Assembly (NCBI GenBank): GCA_945948915.1
Contig: CAMFCQ010000008.1
Location: 1 to 58,282 of the forward strand
Length of the DNA: 58,282 bases
Direction: 5' to 3'
Origin: an uncultured Clostridia bacterium
Lineage (GTDB): Bacteria > Bacillota > Clostridia > Christensenellales > Aristaeellaceae
Part shown: positions 29,638 to 38,714 of the stretch, one piece after another
Layout: each line of letters starts with the position of its first letter
Numbering within the stretch: the stretch's first letter is position 1
Made by a program: the position numbers and the translations under genes
Notes under the pieces: model-generated
Seen by the model: only the letters and a program-made list of their open reading frames with translations
Database searches by the model: none
What the model was told of the DNA's origin: nothing

Positions 29638-30468
29638 TTATGGGACAGCGGGTTCCGGCGTAGCGGAAGGGAAGTAGTACTTGCGGTAAACGTCGCGCGC
29701 GCGCAGCACGCGGGCGGCATAGGTGGCGGTATCCTGCGTCGGGATGACGTCGAGCGTTACGCCGTCGCTGCTGTACTCGGGGTTCTTGAGCCAGGCGTCC
29801 ACGTTGCCCTGGCCGGCGTGATACGCGCAGACGATCTTCGTCGCGTCGCCGCCGAAACGCCGGGAGAGATAGCCCAGATACCAGGTGCCGAAGCGGATGT
29901 TGGTCTCCGGGTCGTAGAGCATGTCAAACGAGTAGCCCTCGCCGTCCTCATCGAGCTTGTGCGCGACCCAGCCGGCGGTATCCTCCATCAGCTGCATCAG
30001 GCCGCGCGCGCCCAGATAGCTTTCGGCCTCCGGGTTGTAGCTGGATTCACACAGGATCACCGCAGCGACCAGCGCGGGATCCAGCTCCTGCGCGATTGCG
30101 TACTGGGTGATGAAGTCTGCGTACTCCAGCGGATGCTGCGCGCGCTCGGTAGCCTCGGCCTCCAGACGGCGGCGCTCCTCCTGCGCCTGCAGGTAGCTTC
30201 GGGTGATGCCTACCGCGCAGGTGAAGAAGACGATGACCAGCAGCGCGATGAGCAGCATGCGCACGGGCGTGGGAATCCGTTCAAGTACCGAATGCTCAAA
30301 CGCGCTGTCGATGGCAAGGCGGCCGGGCGATGCGCGGCGGCGCGGCGCGCTGTTATTTGCGCCAGACGCGCGGCGCACAGGCTCCTGCCGGACAGGCGTT
30401 TCCTGCGGTGCGGGAGCAGATGCCTGCGCGCGCCGTCTGCGCTGCGGCGCGGGAGAGGGTGTGTTCAT
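29638..30468 (-). CDS. Membrane-anchored lytic transglycosylase (SLT domain)
   Basis: 276 residues. A basic, proline-rich cytoplasmic N-terminus of about 65 residues precedes one membrane helix (MLLIALLVIVFFTCAVGI, about residues 70-88), then an extracellular SLT/lysozyme-like domain. The catalytic glutamate is in VILCESSYNPEAES, followed by GARGLMQLMEDTA, and AYHAGQGNVDAWL closes the fold. It cleaves peptidoglycan glycan strands. Its start overlaps the coaE stop by four bases (ATGA on the minus strand). The order polA-coaE-transglycosylase is common in Clostridia. Confidence 0.93.
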   Translation of the reverse strand: MNTPSPAPQRRRRAQASAPAPQETPVRQEPVRRASGANNSAPRRRASPGRLAIDSAFEHSVLERIPTPVRMLLIALLVIVFFTCAVGITRSYLQAQEERRRLEAEATERAQHPLEYADFITQYAIAQELDPALVAAVILCESSYNPEAESYLGARGLMQLMEDTAGWVAHKLDEDGEGYSFDMLYDPETNIRFGTWYLGYLSRRFGGDATKIVCAYHAGQGNVDAWLKNPEYSSDGVTLDVIPTQDTATYAARVLRARDVYRKYYFPSATPEPAVP

Positions 30469-31061
30469 GCCTTCCTCCTTGGAGTGATGGAATCGATCAG
30501 CGCGCGCACCTGGGCGCGGGTGTCTTCGATGGAGCCGTCGGAATCGATGACCGCGTCGGCCAGCGCGCGTTTGCGCTCGAGCGGCATCTGCGCGTCGATG
30601 CGGCGCTGGGCGTCCTCGCGGGAGAGCCCGTCGCGCATGAGCAGGCGCGCAATCTGCGTTTCGCGGGAGGCGGAAACGACAAAGATGCGATCAAACATAT
30701 GCGCCATGCCGCATTCATACAGCAGCGGCACATCGCCGAAGACGAGCGTGTCGGGCGCATCGTGCGCTGCAAGCTCGTCGTGCACGGTGCGGATGATGAG
30801 CGGATGCAGGATGGCGTTGAGCCGCCCGCGCTTCTCGGCGTCGCCGAAGACGAGGCGGCCAAGGCGCTGGCGGCTGAGCACGTCCCCGTCAAAGATCCCG
30901 TCGCCGAAGGCCTTGCGCAGCAGCGGCAGCGCCTGACCGCCGGGCGCGGTGAGGCTGCGGGAGATGGCGTCTGCGTCGGCGACGAAGTAGCCGAGCTCCC
31001 GCAGATATCCGCTCACGGTGCTCTTGCCGCAGGCAATGGAACCGGTCAGTCCGATTTTCAT
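30465..31061 (-). CDS. coaE: Dephospho-CoA kinase
   Basis: 198 residues. Last step of coenzyme A synthesis, phosphorylating the 3' hydroxyl of dephospho-CoA with ATP. The P-loop is GLTGSIACGKST at the N-terminus, and VFGDVPLLYECGM carries the family's D-x-P-L-L-x-E motif near residue 108. ATG 31061 follows AGGAG. It is 153 bases from polA; that gap has no gene and shows no clear terminator. Confidence 0.95.
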   Translation of the reverse strand: MKIGLTGSIACGKSTVSGYLRELGYFVADADAISRSLTAPGGQALPLLRKAFGDGIFDGDVLSRQRLGRLVFGDAEKRGRLNAILHPLIIRTVHDELAAHDAPDTLVFGDVPLLYECGMAHMFDRIFVVSASRETQIARLLMRDGLSREDAQRRIDAQMPLERKRALADAVIDSDGSIEDTRAQVRALIDSITPRRKA

Positions 31062-31214
31062 AGATGGTGATCTCCTGATATGCAGACGAATGAGCGCGTC
31101 CTTTTCTTGCTTGTGGGAGAATTTATAGGGGAATTCTGCGGAAAAACATACATCCTGACGCTGGGCAGCTTGGTTTGATAAAGCTGTTCGCTGGCAGGCG
31201 CGGGTGCAGTCCGC

Positions 31215-33764
31215 TTATTTGGTGTCAAACCAGGAATGTCCGGCGTGCACGTCCGCTACAAGGGGGACGCTCAGCTGCGCGGCGCTTTCCATGCTACTGC
31301 GCAGCAGCTGCTCGACCTGCGCCTGCTCGTCCTCCGGGCACTCGACGATCAGCTCGTCGTGTACCTGCAGGATGAGCCGCGCCCTCAGCCCCTCGTCCGC
31401 CAGACGCTTGTGCACCGCGTTCATGGCGATCTTGATGATGTCCGCCGCAGCACCCTGCACGGGCGTGTTCATCGCGGCGCGCTCGCCGAACTGGCGGCGG
31501 TTGTAGTTGGGGGAGGACAGCTCCGGCAGCGGGCGGCGGCGGCCATAGAGCGTGACCGAATAGCCCTCGGCCTTGCCCTGCGCGACGCACGCGTCCATGA
31601 ACTTGCGCACCGCGCCGTAGCGGGCGAAGTAGCGCTCGATGAACGCCGCGGCCTCCTTGCGGGAGATGTGCAGGTTGGAGGCCAGGCCGAAGTCGCTGAT
31701 GCCGTAGACAATGCCGAAGTTGACGGCCTTGGCGCTGGAGCGCATCTGCGGTGTGACCTCCTCGATCGGCACGCCGTAGACCTCGGCGGCTGTGCGCGTG
31801 TGCACGTCCTGGCCGCGCCTGAATGCGTCGCACATCGCCGGGTCGCCGGACAAGTGCGCCAGCAGGCGCAGCTCGATCTGGGAATAGTCCGCGTCCACGA
31901 GCACGCAGCCGGGCCCTGCGATGAACGCGCGGCGGATCTCGCGACCCATCTGCGTGCGCACGGGGATATTTTGAAGGTTCGGTTCGCTGGAGGAGATGCG
32001 GCCCGTCGCCGCGATGGTCTGGTCAAACCAGGTGTGGATGCGGCCGTCCCGCCCGGTCAGGCGCAGCAGGCCGTCGATGTAGGTGCTGTTCAGCTTGGTC
32101 ACCTGGCGGTAGGCGAGGATCTTGTCGATCGCCGGGTGGAGGCTTGCAAGCTCCTGCAGCGTGTCCGCGTCGGTGGAGTAGCCGCGCTGGGTCTTCTTTC
32201 TGGCGGGCAGGCCCAGCTTGTCAAAGAGCACCTCGCCCAGCTGCTGCGTGCTGTTCAGGTTGAACGGCTCCACGCCGCACAGCGTGAAGATTTCGTCGCG
32301 CAGCGCGGCAATCTGCTCGTTGTACTGCGCGCCGAGACGGTGCAGCTCCTCACGGTCAACCAAAAAGCCCTCGCATTCCATGGCATAGAGCGTGTGCAGC
32401 AGCGGCAGCTCGATCTCGTGGTAGAGCCTCGTCATGCCCTGCGCCTCAAGCTGTGCGCTGCAGGAAAGCGATTCCTCGTAGAGCGCGGCGGCATTTTCCG
32501 GCGCTTCATACTTGCCGCTTTGCGGCGCGAGCAGATAGGCCATCAGCTGCACGTCGTCAAACGGCGCAGTGATCGTCACGCCCCACGGGGCAAACTGCGT
32601 CATCAGCCGCTTGGCCCCAAAGAGTAAGAGTCGGCGCGCGCCGGTCAGCAGGGGAGAGAGCGCACGAGCGGCTTCCGTGGGATCCATGCCCTCGCCCAGC
32701 AGGCCCTGCACAAAGGGAATCGCAGCAAGGCGGCCGCTGTCGTCCGCCAGGGAGAAGCCCGCCTCGCGCATGACCATCGCGACGGCGGCGCTGCTGTCCG
32801 CGCCTGAAATCCAGGCACGGATAGCTTCAGCATCCGCAAGCGAGACTTCCTCCTGCCAGATCAGCGCGGGCTTTTCGGGCTGCGCGGCCTGCGGCGCGTC
32901 CGGCGCAAGCTGGCGCAGGCGCGTCATCAGGGACTTGAGCTGCAGACGCTCAAAGACCGGCATCGCGCCCTGCATGTCATGAAGGCGGCAGTCCTCGATG
33001 CTCTCCTCAAGCGGCACCTGGCGCGTGATCGTGGCGATCTTCTTGCTCATCAGGCCGGACATCCGGCCCGCGATCATCTTTTCGCGCTGCTTGCCCTTGA
33101 GCGCCGTGTCCGCGTGCTCGAACGCGTTTTCCAGCGTCCCGAAGGTGTCAAGCAGCTTGACGGCGGTCTTCTCGCCGATGCCCGGCACGCCGGGAATGTT
33201 GTCGCTCGCGTCGCCCATCAGGCCCTTCAGGTCCGGGATCTGCTGCGGCGTCACGCCGAAGTCCTCCTTGACCTTCTCGGGCGTGTAGCGCACCACGTCG
33301 GACACGCCGCGCTTGGTGTAGAGCACGCTGGAGGTTTCCGTGACCAGCTGCATGGAGTCACGGTCGCCGGTGACCAGCAAGGCGCGGATGCCCGCCTCCT
33401 CGCAGCGGCGCGCCATGGTGCCCAGAATGTCGTCCGCCTCGAACGTGGGGCAGGTGAGACGCCGCACACCCATCGCGTCCAGACACTCGTACACCAGATC
33501 AAACTGCGGGCGCAGCTCCGGCGCGGTCGGCTTGCGGCCGGCCTTGTACTCGGCATAGTCTGTGTGGCGGAACGTGGGGCCGTGCATGTCAAAGGCGACG
33601 GCCAGATACTCGGGCTTCTCGTCCGCGACGACCTTGAGCAGCATGCTCAGGAAGCCGAACACGGCGTTGGTGTAAATTCCATCTTCATTGGTGAGCGGCG
33701 GCAGCGCGTGGAACGCGCGGTGCATCAGGCTGTTGCCGTCGATGATGACAAATGTTTCAGGCAT
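31215..33764 (-). CDS. polA: DNA polymerase I
   Basis: 849 residues. N-terminal 5'-3' exonuclease domain (FVIIDGNSLMHRAFHALPPL, then FEADDILGTMAR), a degenerate middle domain, and the C-terminal polymerase with DADYSQIELRLLAH (motif A), RRSAKAVNFGIVYG-like RSSAKAVNFGIVYGISDFGL (motif B) and QVHDELIVE (motif C). The middle domain lacks the DxE of the proofreading exonuclease: the region reads AVAMVMREAGFSLAD, so proofreading is probably absent, as in many Firmicutes. Start ATG 33764 after AAGGAGG. Confidence 0.96.
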   Translation of the reverse strand: MPETFVIIDGNSLMHRAFHALPPLTNEDGIYTNAVFGFLSMLLKVVADEKPEYLAVAFDMHGPTFRHTDYAEYKAGRKPTAPELRPQFDLVYECLDAMGVRRLTCPTFEADDILGTMARRCEEAGIRALLVTGDRDSMQLVTETSSVLYTKRGVSDVVRYTPEKVKEDFGVTPQQIPDLKGLMGDASDNIPGVPGIGEKTAVKLLDTFGTLENAFEHADTALKGKQREKMIAGRMSGLMSKKIATITRQVPLEESIEDCRLHDMQGAMPVFERLQLKSLMTRLRQLAPDAPQAAQPEKPALIWQEEVSLADAEAIRAWISGADSSAAVAMVMREAGFSLADDSGRLAAIPFVQGLLGEGMDPTEAARALSPLLTGARRLLLFGAKRLMTQFAPWGVTITAPFDDVQLMAYLLAPQSGKYEAPENAAALYEESLSCSAQLEAQGMTRLYHEIELPLLHTLYAMECEGFLVDREELHRLGAQYNEQIAALRDEIFTLCGVEPFNLNSTQQLGEVLFDKLGLPARKKTQRGYSTDADTLQELASLHPAIDKILAYRQVTKLNSTYIDGLLRLTGRDGRIHTWFDQTIAATGRISSSEPNLQNIPVRTQMGREIRRAFIAGPGCVLVDADYSQIELRLLAHLSGDPAMCDAFRRGQDVHTRTAAEVYGVPIEEVTPQMRSSAKAVNFGIVYGISDFGLASNLHISRKEAAAFIERYFARYGAVRKFMDACVAQGKAEGYSVTLYGRRRPLPELSSPNYNRRQFGERAAMNTPVQGAAADIIKIAMNAVHKRLADEGLRARLILQVHDELIVECPEDEQAQVEQLLRSSMESAAQLSVPLVADVHAGHSWFDTK

Positions 33765-33791
33765 GGGAGCCTCCTTATCTGCTTGAGGACA

Positions 33792-33829
33792 GTTATCATT
33801 ATGATAACACAAAGAGCGATAAATATCAA
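33792..33829 (-). promoter_or_regulatory. polA promoter with overlapping 17-bp palindrome
   Basis: On the minus strand: TTGATA (33829-33824), 17-base spacer, TATCAT (33806-33801). The perfect palindrome GTTATCATTATGATAAC (33792-33808) covers the -10 and has the 7-1-7 form TTATCAT-T-ATGATAA, as in operators of Fur-family metal regulators. It lies in the divergent gap between polA and the zinc-type importer. Confidence 0.55.
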
Positions 33830-33961
33830 TTCAGCAGAAATGGATGAAGAATAAACGGTGAATCAGACGGTTTCAGGCAGGAAAAAGGGAAGAAAGCGAG
33901 AAGATATTATAGTTGATTGGTTATGCTTATTTGCAGCCAAACGATGAAAGGATTGATATAG

Positions 33962-34876
33962 ATGAAAAGAAGCGTGCTGGCTGTGCTGCTGACGCTCGCA
34001 CTTTTGCTGTGCGGCGGCTGTGCGGCGGAGGAAACGGCGGGCAAGACATTCGTGACCTCGTTTTATCCGATGTATGTATTCACGCTGAACGTGACAAAGG
34101 ATGTGCCGGGCGTGCGCGTGGTGAACATGGCGGGCGAGAGCACCGGCTGCCTGCACGACTATCAGCTTCAGACGCGTGACATGGTCACGCTCGAGGGCGC
34201 GGATGCGCTCATCATCAACGGCGGCGGGATGGAGCAGTTCATGGACAAGGTGATCGCCCAGCAGCCGGATCTGCCGGTGATTGACGCGGGCAGCGGCATC
34301 GACATGCTGTGCAGCGAGGACGGGCACGACCACGAGCACGGGGAGCACGACCATGACCACGGCGTGTACAATGCGCATGTGTGGCTCGATCCGGCGCTGG
34401 CCATTCAACAGGTGCAGAATATCGCCGAGGGTCTGGCGGCTGTGGACAGCGAAAATGCGGAGGCGTACCGGCAGAATGCGGCGGACTATACCGCGCGCAT
34501 TCAGGCGCTTGACGCGGAACTTTCCGCGCAGCTTGCGCCGCTTGTGGGCAGCGCGATCGTCACCTTCCACGAGGCGTTCACCTATTTTGCGGACGCATAC
34601 GGCCTGGTGGTCGTGGGCGTGATCGCGAATGACGCCGGCGAGGAGCCGAGCACGCGCCAGATCGCTTCAACCTGCGACCTGGTGAAGGGACTTGGGGTGC
34701 AGGCGCTGTTTGTGGAGCCGCAGTATCCGACGAAGTCCGCCGAGACCATCGCGCGGGAGACAGGCGCCGGGGTGTATACGCTCGATCCGGTGGTTTCCGG
34801 TGACGGTAGCCTGGAGAGCTATGAAAACGTGATGAGAGAGAACGCGCGCGTGCTGACGGAGGCGCTTGAGCCGTGA
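33962..34876 (+). CDS. znuA: Metal ABC transporter substrate-binding lipoprotein (zinc type)
   Basis: 304 residues, cluster 9 (ZnuA/AdcA/TroA) family. The lipoprotein signal ends in LLCGGC, so the protein is anchored outside the membrane. A histidine- and acid-rich loop (GHDHEHGEHDHDHG, about residues 120-135) is typical of zinc rather than manganese binders. Metal-ligand histidines are seen in CLHDYQL, NAHVWLDP and TFHEAF. ATG 33962 follows AAAGGA. The ATPase and permease genes follow with four-base overlaps. Zinc is inferred; the symbol is by similarity of type. Confidence 0.88.
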   Translation: MKRSVLAVLLTLALLLCGGCAAEETAGKTFVTSFYPMYVFTLNVTKDVPGVRVVNMAGESTGCLHDYQLQTRDMVTLEGADALIINGGGMEQFMDKVIAQQPDLPVIDAGSGIDMLCSEDGHDHEHGEHDHDHGVYNAHVWLDPALAIQQVQNIAEGLAAVDSENAEAYRQNAADYTARIQALDAELSAQLAPLVGSAIVTFHEAFTYFADAYGLVVVGVIANDAGEEPSTRQIASTCDLVKGLGVQALFVEPQYPTKSAETIARETGAGVYTLDPVVSGDGSLESYENVMRENARVLTEALEP

Positions 34877-35712
34877 CAGAGAAGATCAAACCGTTGAGGA
34901 AGAGCCCATACGCCCCGGAGGACGAACATCAGGAGGCGCAGCAGCGTGCCTGTGCGCATCCGCATCTGCCGGGGCCGGACGCGGGCTGCAGGCTCTGCCG
35001 CATCGAGGTGGACAAGCTGACCGTGTCCTTCGGCGCGCAGACGCCGCTCAAGGACGTGAGCCTGCACATTCACTGCGGTGAACTGACCGCGCTGATCGGC
35101 ACAAACGGCGCGGGCAAGACGACGCTGCTGCGCGCGCTGCTCGGGCAGATCGAGTACACGGGCAGCATCCGCCACCTCACCAGCGACGGACGGCCCGCGG
35201 CCGACCTGCGCACGGGCTATGTGCCCCAGCAGCTGGAGTTTGACCGCTCCTCCCCGGTGACGGTCATGGACTTCATGGCGGGCTCGCTCTCGCGGCGCGC
35301 GGTGTTCCTGGGCGTTTCCAAGCGAACGCGCGCAAGGGTGCTCGCCGCGCTGGAACGCACGCACTGCGCGCAGCTGGCGGACAGGGCGCTGGGCGCGCTC
35401 TCCGGCGGTGAGCTGCAGCGCGTGCTGCTGGCGCTGGCGCTGACGCCGCAGCCGGATCTGCTGATCCTCGATGAACCGGTGTCGGGCGTGGACCAGAACG
35501 GACTGGAGACGTTCTATCAGACGGTGGACGAGCTCAAGCACAAGAACCACATGGCGATCCTGCTGGTGTCCCACGACCTGAGCGTCGTGGAGCGCTACGC
35601 CGACCGCGTCGTGCTGATGCAGGGCACGGTCATCAAGCAGGGCGCGCCGGAGGTCGTGTTTGACTCGCCGGAGTTTGAACAGGTGTTTTATGCGAAGGGA
35701 GGCCGCGCATGA
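34873..35712 (+). CDS. znuC: Metal ABC transporter ATP-binding protein
   Basis: 279 residues. Walker A is IGTNGAGKTT, signature LSGGELQRV, Walker B LLILDEPVSGVD. An unusual N-terminal extension of about 45 residues precedes the ABC fold and carries clustered cysteines and histidines (CAHPHLPGPDAGCRLC), which could bind zinc and sense the metal. GTG 34873 overlaps the previous stop (GTGA). It energises the permease encoded next. Confidence 0.9.
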   Translation: MTEKIKPLRKSPYAPEDEHQEAQQRACAHPHLPGPDAGCRLCRIEVDKLTVSFGAQTPLKDVSLHIHCGELTALIGTNGAGKTTLLRALLGQIEYTGSIRHLTSDGRPAADLRTGYVPQQLEFDRSSPVTVMDFMAGSLSRRAVFLGVSKRTRARVLAALERTHCAQLADRALGALSGGELQRVLLALALTPQPDLLILDEPVSGVDQNGLETFYQTVDELKHKNHMAILLVSHDLSVVERYADRVVLMQGTVIKQGAPEVVFDSPEFEQVFYAKGGRA

Positions 35713-36545
35713 TGGAGACGCTCTATGCGCTCATGGATACGCTGCTGCCCTTCGAGTGGCTTTCCTACACGTTCATGAAAAACGCGCTGCTGGCCATGCT
35801 GCTCATCACGCCGCTGTTCGGCCTGCTGGGCACGATGGCGGTGGACAACAGGATGGCATTCTTCTCCGACGCGCTGGGCCACAGCGCGCTGACGGGCATC
35901 GCCATTGGCGTGGTGCTTGGCTGGGAGAACCAGATGGCCGCGATGCTGATCTTCGGCATCCTCTGGGCGGTGCTCATCACGTTCGTCAAGCAGAATTCCA
36001 AGATGAGCGCGGATACGATCATCAGCGTGTTCTCCTCGACGTCCATCGCGCTGGGCCTGGTGGTGCTCTCCCGTGGCGGCGCGTTCGCCAAATACTCCTC
36101 CGTGCTGGTGGGCGACGTGCTCTCCATCACGCAGGCGGATCTGGCGGCGCTGGCGGTGACGCTCATATCGGCGCTGGCCGTCTGGCTGGTGCTGTTCAAC
36201 CCGCTGATGATCACCAGCATCAACTCGCCGCTGGCGCGCAGCCGCGGTATCCGCTCCCGCCTGACGGAGTACGGCTTTACGATGCTTGTGGCCGTGGCGG
36301 TCATGGTGTCCATCCGCTGGGTCGGCGTGATGCTGATCAACTCGCTGCTCATCCTGCCGGCGGCGGCCTCGCGCAACGTGGCGCGCAATGCGGCGGGCTA
36401 CATGCGGTTGTCGATGCTCATCTCCATGGTCTGCGGCGTGTGCGGCCTGGTGCTTTCCTATTATCTGGACACGTCCGCCGGCGCGGCGGTCGTGCTGCTG
36501 TGCGCCGCGGCGTACTTTGTCACGCTGCCGCTTCGCAGAAAGTGA
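35709..36545 (+). CDS. znuB: Metal ABC transporter permease
   Basis: 278 residues with about eight membrane helices of the ABC-3 family. FFSDALGHSALTGIAIG near residue 50 and RWVGVMLINSLLILPAAASRNVAR near residue 200 are family signatures. It begins at ATG 35709 overlapping the ATPase stop (ATGA). No clear terminator follows. Confidence 0.92.
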   Translation: MMETLYALMDTLLPFEWLSYTFMKNALLAMLLITPLFGLLGTMAVDNRMAFFSDALGHSALTGIAIGVVLGWENQMAAMLIFGILWAVLITFVKQNSKMSADTIISVFSSTSIALGLVVLSRGGAFAKYSSVLVGDVLSITQADLAALAVTLISALAVWLVLFNPLMITSINSPLARSRGIRSRLTEYGFTMLVAVAVMVSIRWVGVMLINSLLILPAAASRNVARNAAGYMRLSMLISMVCGVCGLVLSYYLDTSAGAAVVLLCAAAYFVTLPLRRK

Positions 36546-36576
36546 GCGCTGAAAACGACATTTGAAACAGAATCCC

Positions 36577-36606
36577 TTGGCGCACCCATGCGGGGTATGC
36601 TATAAT
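36577..36606 (+). promoter_or_regulatory. Promoter of the DUF5685/J-domain operon
   Basis: TTGGCG (36577-36582), 18-base spacer, TATAAT (36601-36606) with an extended -10 TG at 36598-36599. Confidence 0.75.
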
Positions 36607-36637
36607 CTGCCCTGTATAAGAAAAGGGAGGCTTCCTC

Positions 36638-37474
36638 ATGCTGGGTGTTATGACCGTCCGCAAGGACGAGCTCAAGTTCCGCGAGTTCGATCGCTACCGC
36701 GGATACTACTGCGGGCTGTGCCGCGCCATCGGCGGGCGGTGCGGCGGCGCATGCCGCATGGCACTCAGCTTCGAGATGACCTTTCTGGCGATGCTGCTGA
36801 CCTCGCTGTACGAGCCGGAGACGACGGATGAGAAGCACCGGTGTCTGGTGCACCCGGTGGCCAGGCAGCGGATGCTTGGCAACGAGGCGATCGATTACGC
36901 CGCCGACCTGAGTGCGATTGTGGCGTATTACGACCTGCGCGACGGCTGGGAGGACGAGCGGCGCGTGGACAGGCTGGCCGAAAGCGCGCTGCTGAAAAGG
37001 GCGGCGAAGCGGGCGGGCAAGCGCCTGCCCCGTCAGAGGGAGGCTGTGGAGCGCTACGTCAAGGCCCTGCATGAGATCGAGGCGCGCGACGACCAGAACC
37101 TGGATGCGGCGGCGAACCTGACGGGCGAGATGCTCAGCGAGCTCTATGTCATGAAGGACGACGTCTACGCGCGCGATCTGCGCGAGCTGGGCTTTTATCT
37201 GGGAAAATTCATCTACCTGTGCGACTGCTATGAGGACGTCGAACGGGATGTTAAAAAGAAGAACTACAATCCGCTGATTTCGCGGAGTTCAAATGAGATG
37301 TTTGCCGCAGACTGTGAGCAGATGCTCTCGGATATGATGGCCCGCGCGGCGCTGGCGTTCGAGCGCCTGCCGCTGCTTGAGGACGCGGAGATCATGCGCA
37401 ACATTCTCTATTCGGGCATTTGGCTGAGATTTGAAAACGCAAGCGAGCGAAGAAAGGCGAAGAAGAAGCAATGA
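36638..37474 (+). CDS. DUF5685 family protein
   Basis: 278 residues, soluble and helical, no signal peptide. The N-terminus carries clustered cysteines ([22 protein letters not shown]), a likely metal site, and the C-terminal half has [26 protein letters not shown], acidic and reminiscent of helical prenyl-synthase-like folds. This matches the DUF5685 family as I know it; the function is not known. ATG 36638 follows AAAGGGAGG. Its stop overlaps the start of the J-domain gene (ATGA), a pairing often seen in Firmicutes, suggesting that the two act together. Confidence 0.78.
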   Translation: MLGVMTVRKDELKFREFDRYRGYYCGLCRAIGGRCGGACRMALSFEMTFLAMLLTSLYEPETTDEKHRCLVHPVARQRMLGNEAIDYAADLSAIVAYYDLRDGWEDERRVDRLAESALLKRAAKRAGKRLPRQREAVERYVKALHEIEARDDQNLDAAANLTGEMLSELYVMKDDVYARDLRELGFYLGKFIYLCDCYEDVERDVKKKNYNPLISRSSNEMFAADCEQMLSDMMARAALAFERLPLLEDAEIMRNILYSGIWLRFENASERRKAKKKQ

Positions 37475-38214
37475 CGGATCCGTATCAGGTGCTGGGCGTT
37501 GCCCCGACGGCGACAGACGACGAGGTAAAAAAAGCATACAGAAGCCTGTGCAAGAGGTATCACCCCGATGCGAATGTCGGCAAGCCGGACGCCGCGCAGG
37601 CGGAAAAGAAATTCATGGAGGTCCAGCAGGCGTACGAGGAGATCATGCACAGGCGTCAGGGCGGCACGGCGCGCGCGGGCAGCGGCTACAACGGCACGCA
37701 GCAGCAGCGCCCGAACGGATACGGCGGCTATGGCGGCTACGGCGGCGGCTACGGCCAGCAGGATGATCCGTTCGCCTCGTTCTTTGGCGGCTATGGGTAT
37801 GGCTATGGCCAGCAACAGCAGCAGGACACCGACGTGGAGCTGCGTGCGGCGAAGAACTACATCGACACGGGCCACTATGCCGAGGCGCTCAACGCGCTCA
37901 ACAGCATGCCCGCCGGCAGGCGCAGCGCCCGCTGGTATTATCTGAGCGCGCTGGCGCAGTCCGGCCTGCACAACAATGCGCAGGCAATGGAGTATGCCCG
38001 TCAGGCGGTGAACATGGAGCCGGGCAACATGACCTATCAGCAGCTGCTCAGCCAGCTGCAGGGCGGCGGCTCGTGGTACGGCGAGCGCGGCACGAGCTAC
38101 GGCCGGCAGACCTACGGCCAGCCCAACCTGTGCTGCACGTTCCTGATGCTGCAAATGCTCTGCTCCTGCTGCAGCGGAGGCCGGATGATCTGCTATCCGT
38201 GGTTCTGCTGCTAA
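37471..38214 (+). CDS. J-domain protein with TPR-like segment and cysteine-rich tail
   Basis: 247 residues. The N-terminal J-domain (residues 2-65) has the DnaK-stimulating HPD in [11 protein letters not shown] glycine/tyrosine-rich stretch (about 75-115) resembles the G/F linker of DnaJ. Residues about 125-190 form tetratricopeptide-like helices ([19 protein letters not shown]). The last 30 residues hold seven cysteines around hydrophobic residues ([14 protein letters not shown]...CC). There is no DnaJ zinc-finger or C-terminal substrate domain, so it is a specialised co-chaperone rather than DnaJ itself. Confidence 0.88.
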   Translation: MTDPYQVLGVAPTATDDEVKKAYRSLCKRYHPDANVGKPDAAQAEKKFMEVQQAYEEIMHRRQGGTARAGSGYNGTQQQRPNGYGGYGGYGGGYGQQDDPFASFFGGYGYGYGQQQQQDTDVELRAAKNYIDTGHYAEALNALNSMPAGRRSARWYYLSALAQSGLHNNAQAMEYARQAVNMEPGNMTYQQLLSQLQGGGSWYGERGTSYGRQTYGQPNLCCTFLMLQMLCSCCSGGRMICYPWFCC

Positions 38215-38229
38215 ATGAATCTCTCAATC

Positions 38230-38257
38230 AAACCGGCTTTGCGCCGGTTTTTCTTTT
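38230..38257 (+). terminator. Terminator of the DUF5685/J-domain operon
   Basis: AAACCGGC (38230-38237) pairs with GCCGGTTT (38243-38250), followed by TTCTTTT. Confidence 0.88.
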
Positions 38258-38349
38258 GGCACGGGAAAAATACGCCATATGGATTGTTTTCCTGCAGGCG
38301 CAAAGCGGATACAATAAGCAAAGAAACACGAAAGAAAGAGGCGAGGACT

Positions 38350-38682
38350 GTGCATGAACGGCTTGCGAAGGCGCTGCTTCAGGACATCTATCATCCGGTG
38401 AGCGCGGTGATTTCAATCGGGGCGGAGGGAGAAATCCTGGGCGTGCATCTGTTTGATACGGCATTTGGCGGAGAGCGCATGCGCGCGGAGATCAATGCCC
38501 GGGAGCTCTGGCTGATGAGCAACCATCATGACGGCTGCACAACGCTTTACGATGCGGACCTGCAGAATCTGCGCCGTCTTCGGCAGCTTGCGGGAGAGCG
38601 GCGCGTGCGGATGTTTCTGGCGAGCGAGGAATACGCGTGCCGGGAAATCGGGCTTCCCGGGGATCTGCTCCGTGTGCTATAA
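38350..38682 (+). CDS. Small hypothetical protein, possibly a degenerate RadC/JAB-like domain
   Basis: 110 residues, soluble. Start GTG 38350 follows GAGG; the frame is open upstream but runs through the terminator at 38230. Residues around 55-80 read ARELWLMSNHHDGCTTLYDADLQNLRRL, which lines up loosely with the HNHPSGxxxPSxxD metal motif of RadC-type JAB proteins. Only part of the metal ligands would be present (second His and final Asp), so if related it has probably lost metalloprotease activity. The resemblance is weak and no function is assigned. A TTGTTT/TACAAT pair (38285-38315, 19-base spacer) may be its promoter. Confidence 0.5.
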   Translation: MHERLAKALLQDIYHPVSAVISIGAEGEILGVHLFDTAFGGERMRAEINARELWLMSNHHDGCTTLYDADLQNLRRLRQLAGERRVRMFLASEEYACREIGLPGDLLRVL

Positions 38683-38683
38683 T
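38675..38683 (+). promoter_or_regulatory. Extended -10 promoter of the alpha/beta hydrolase gene
   Basis: TGCTATAAT, an extended -10, overlaps the stop codon of the preceding small gene. No good -35 is seen. Confidence 0.5.
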
Positions 38684-38714
38684 AGGCGCATCAACGGAGC
38701 TGGAGGACATCAAC

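Noticed and set aside
37680-37825. Tandem repeat DNA (glycine/tyrosine codons) as a CRISPR-like or satellite array
   Set aside because: It is simply the G/Y-rich linker coding region of the J-domain protein; repeats are short and in frame.
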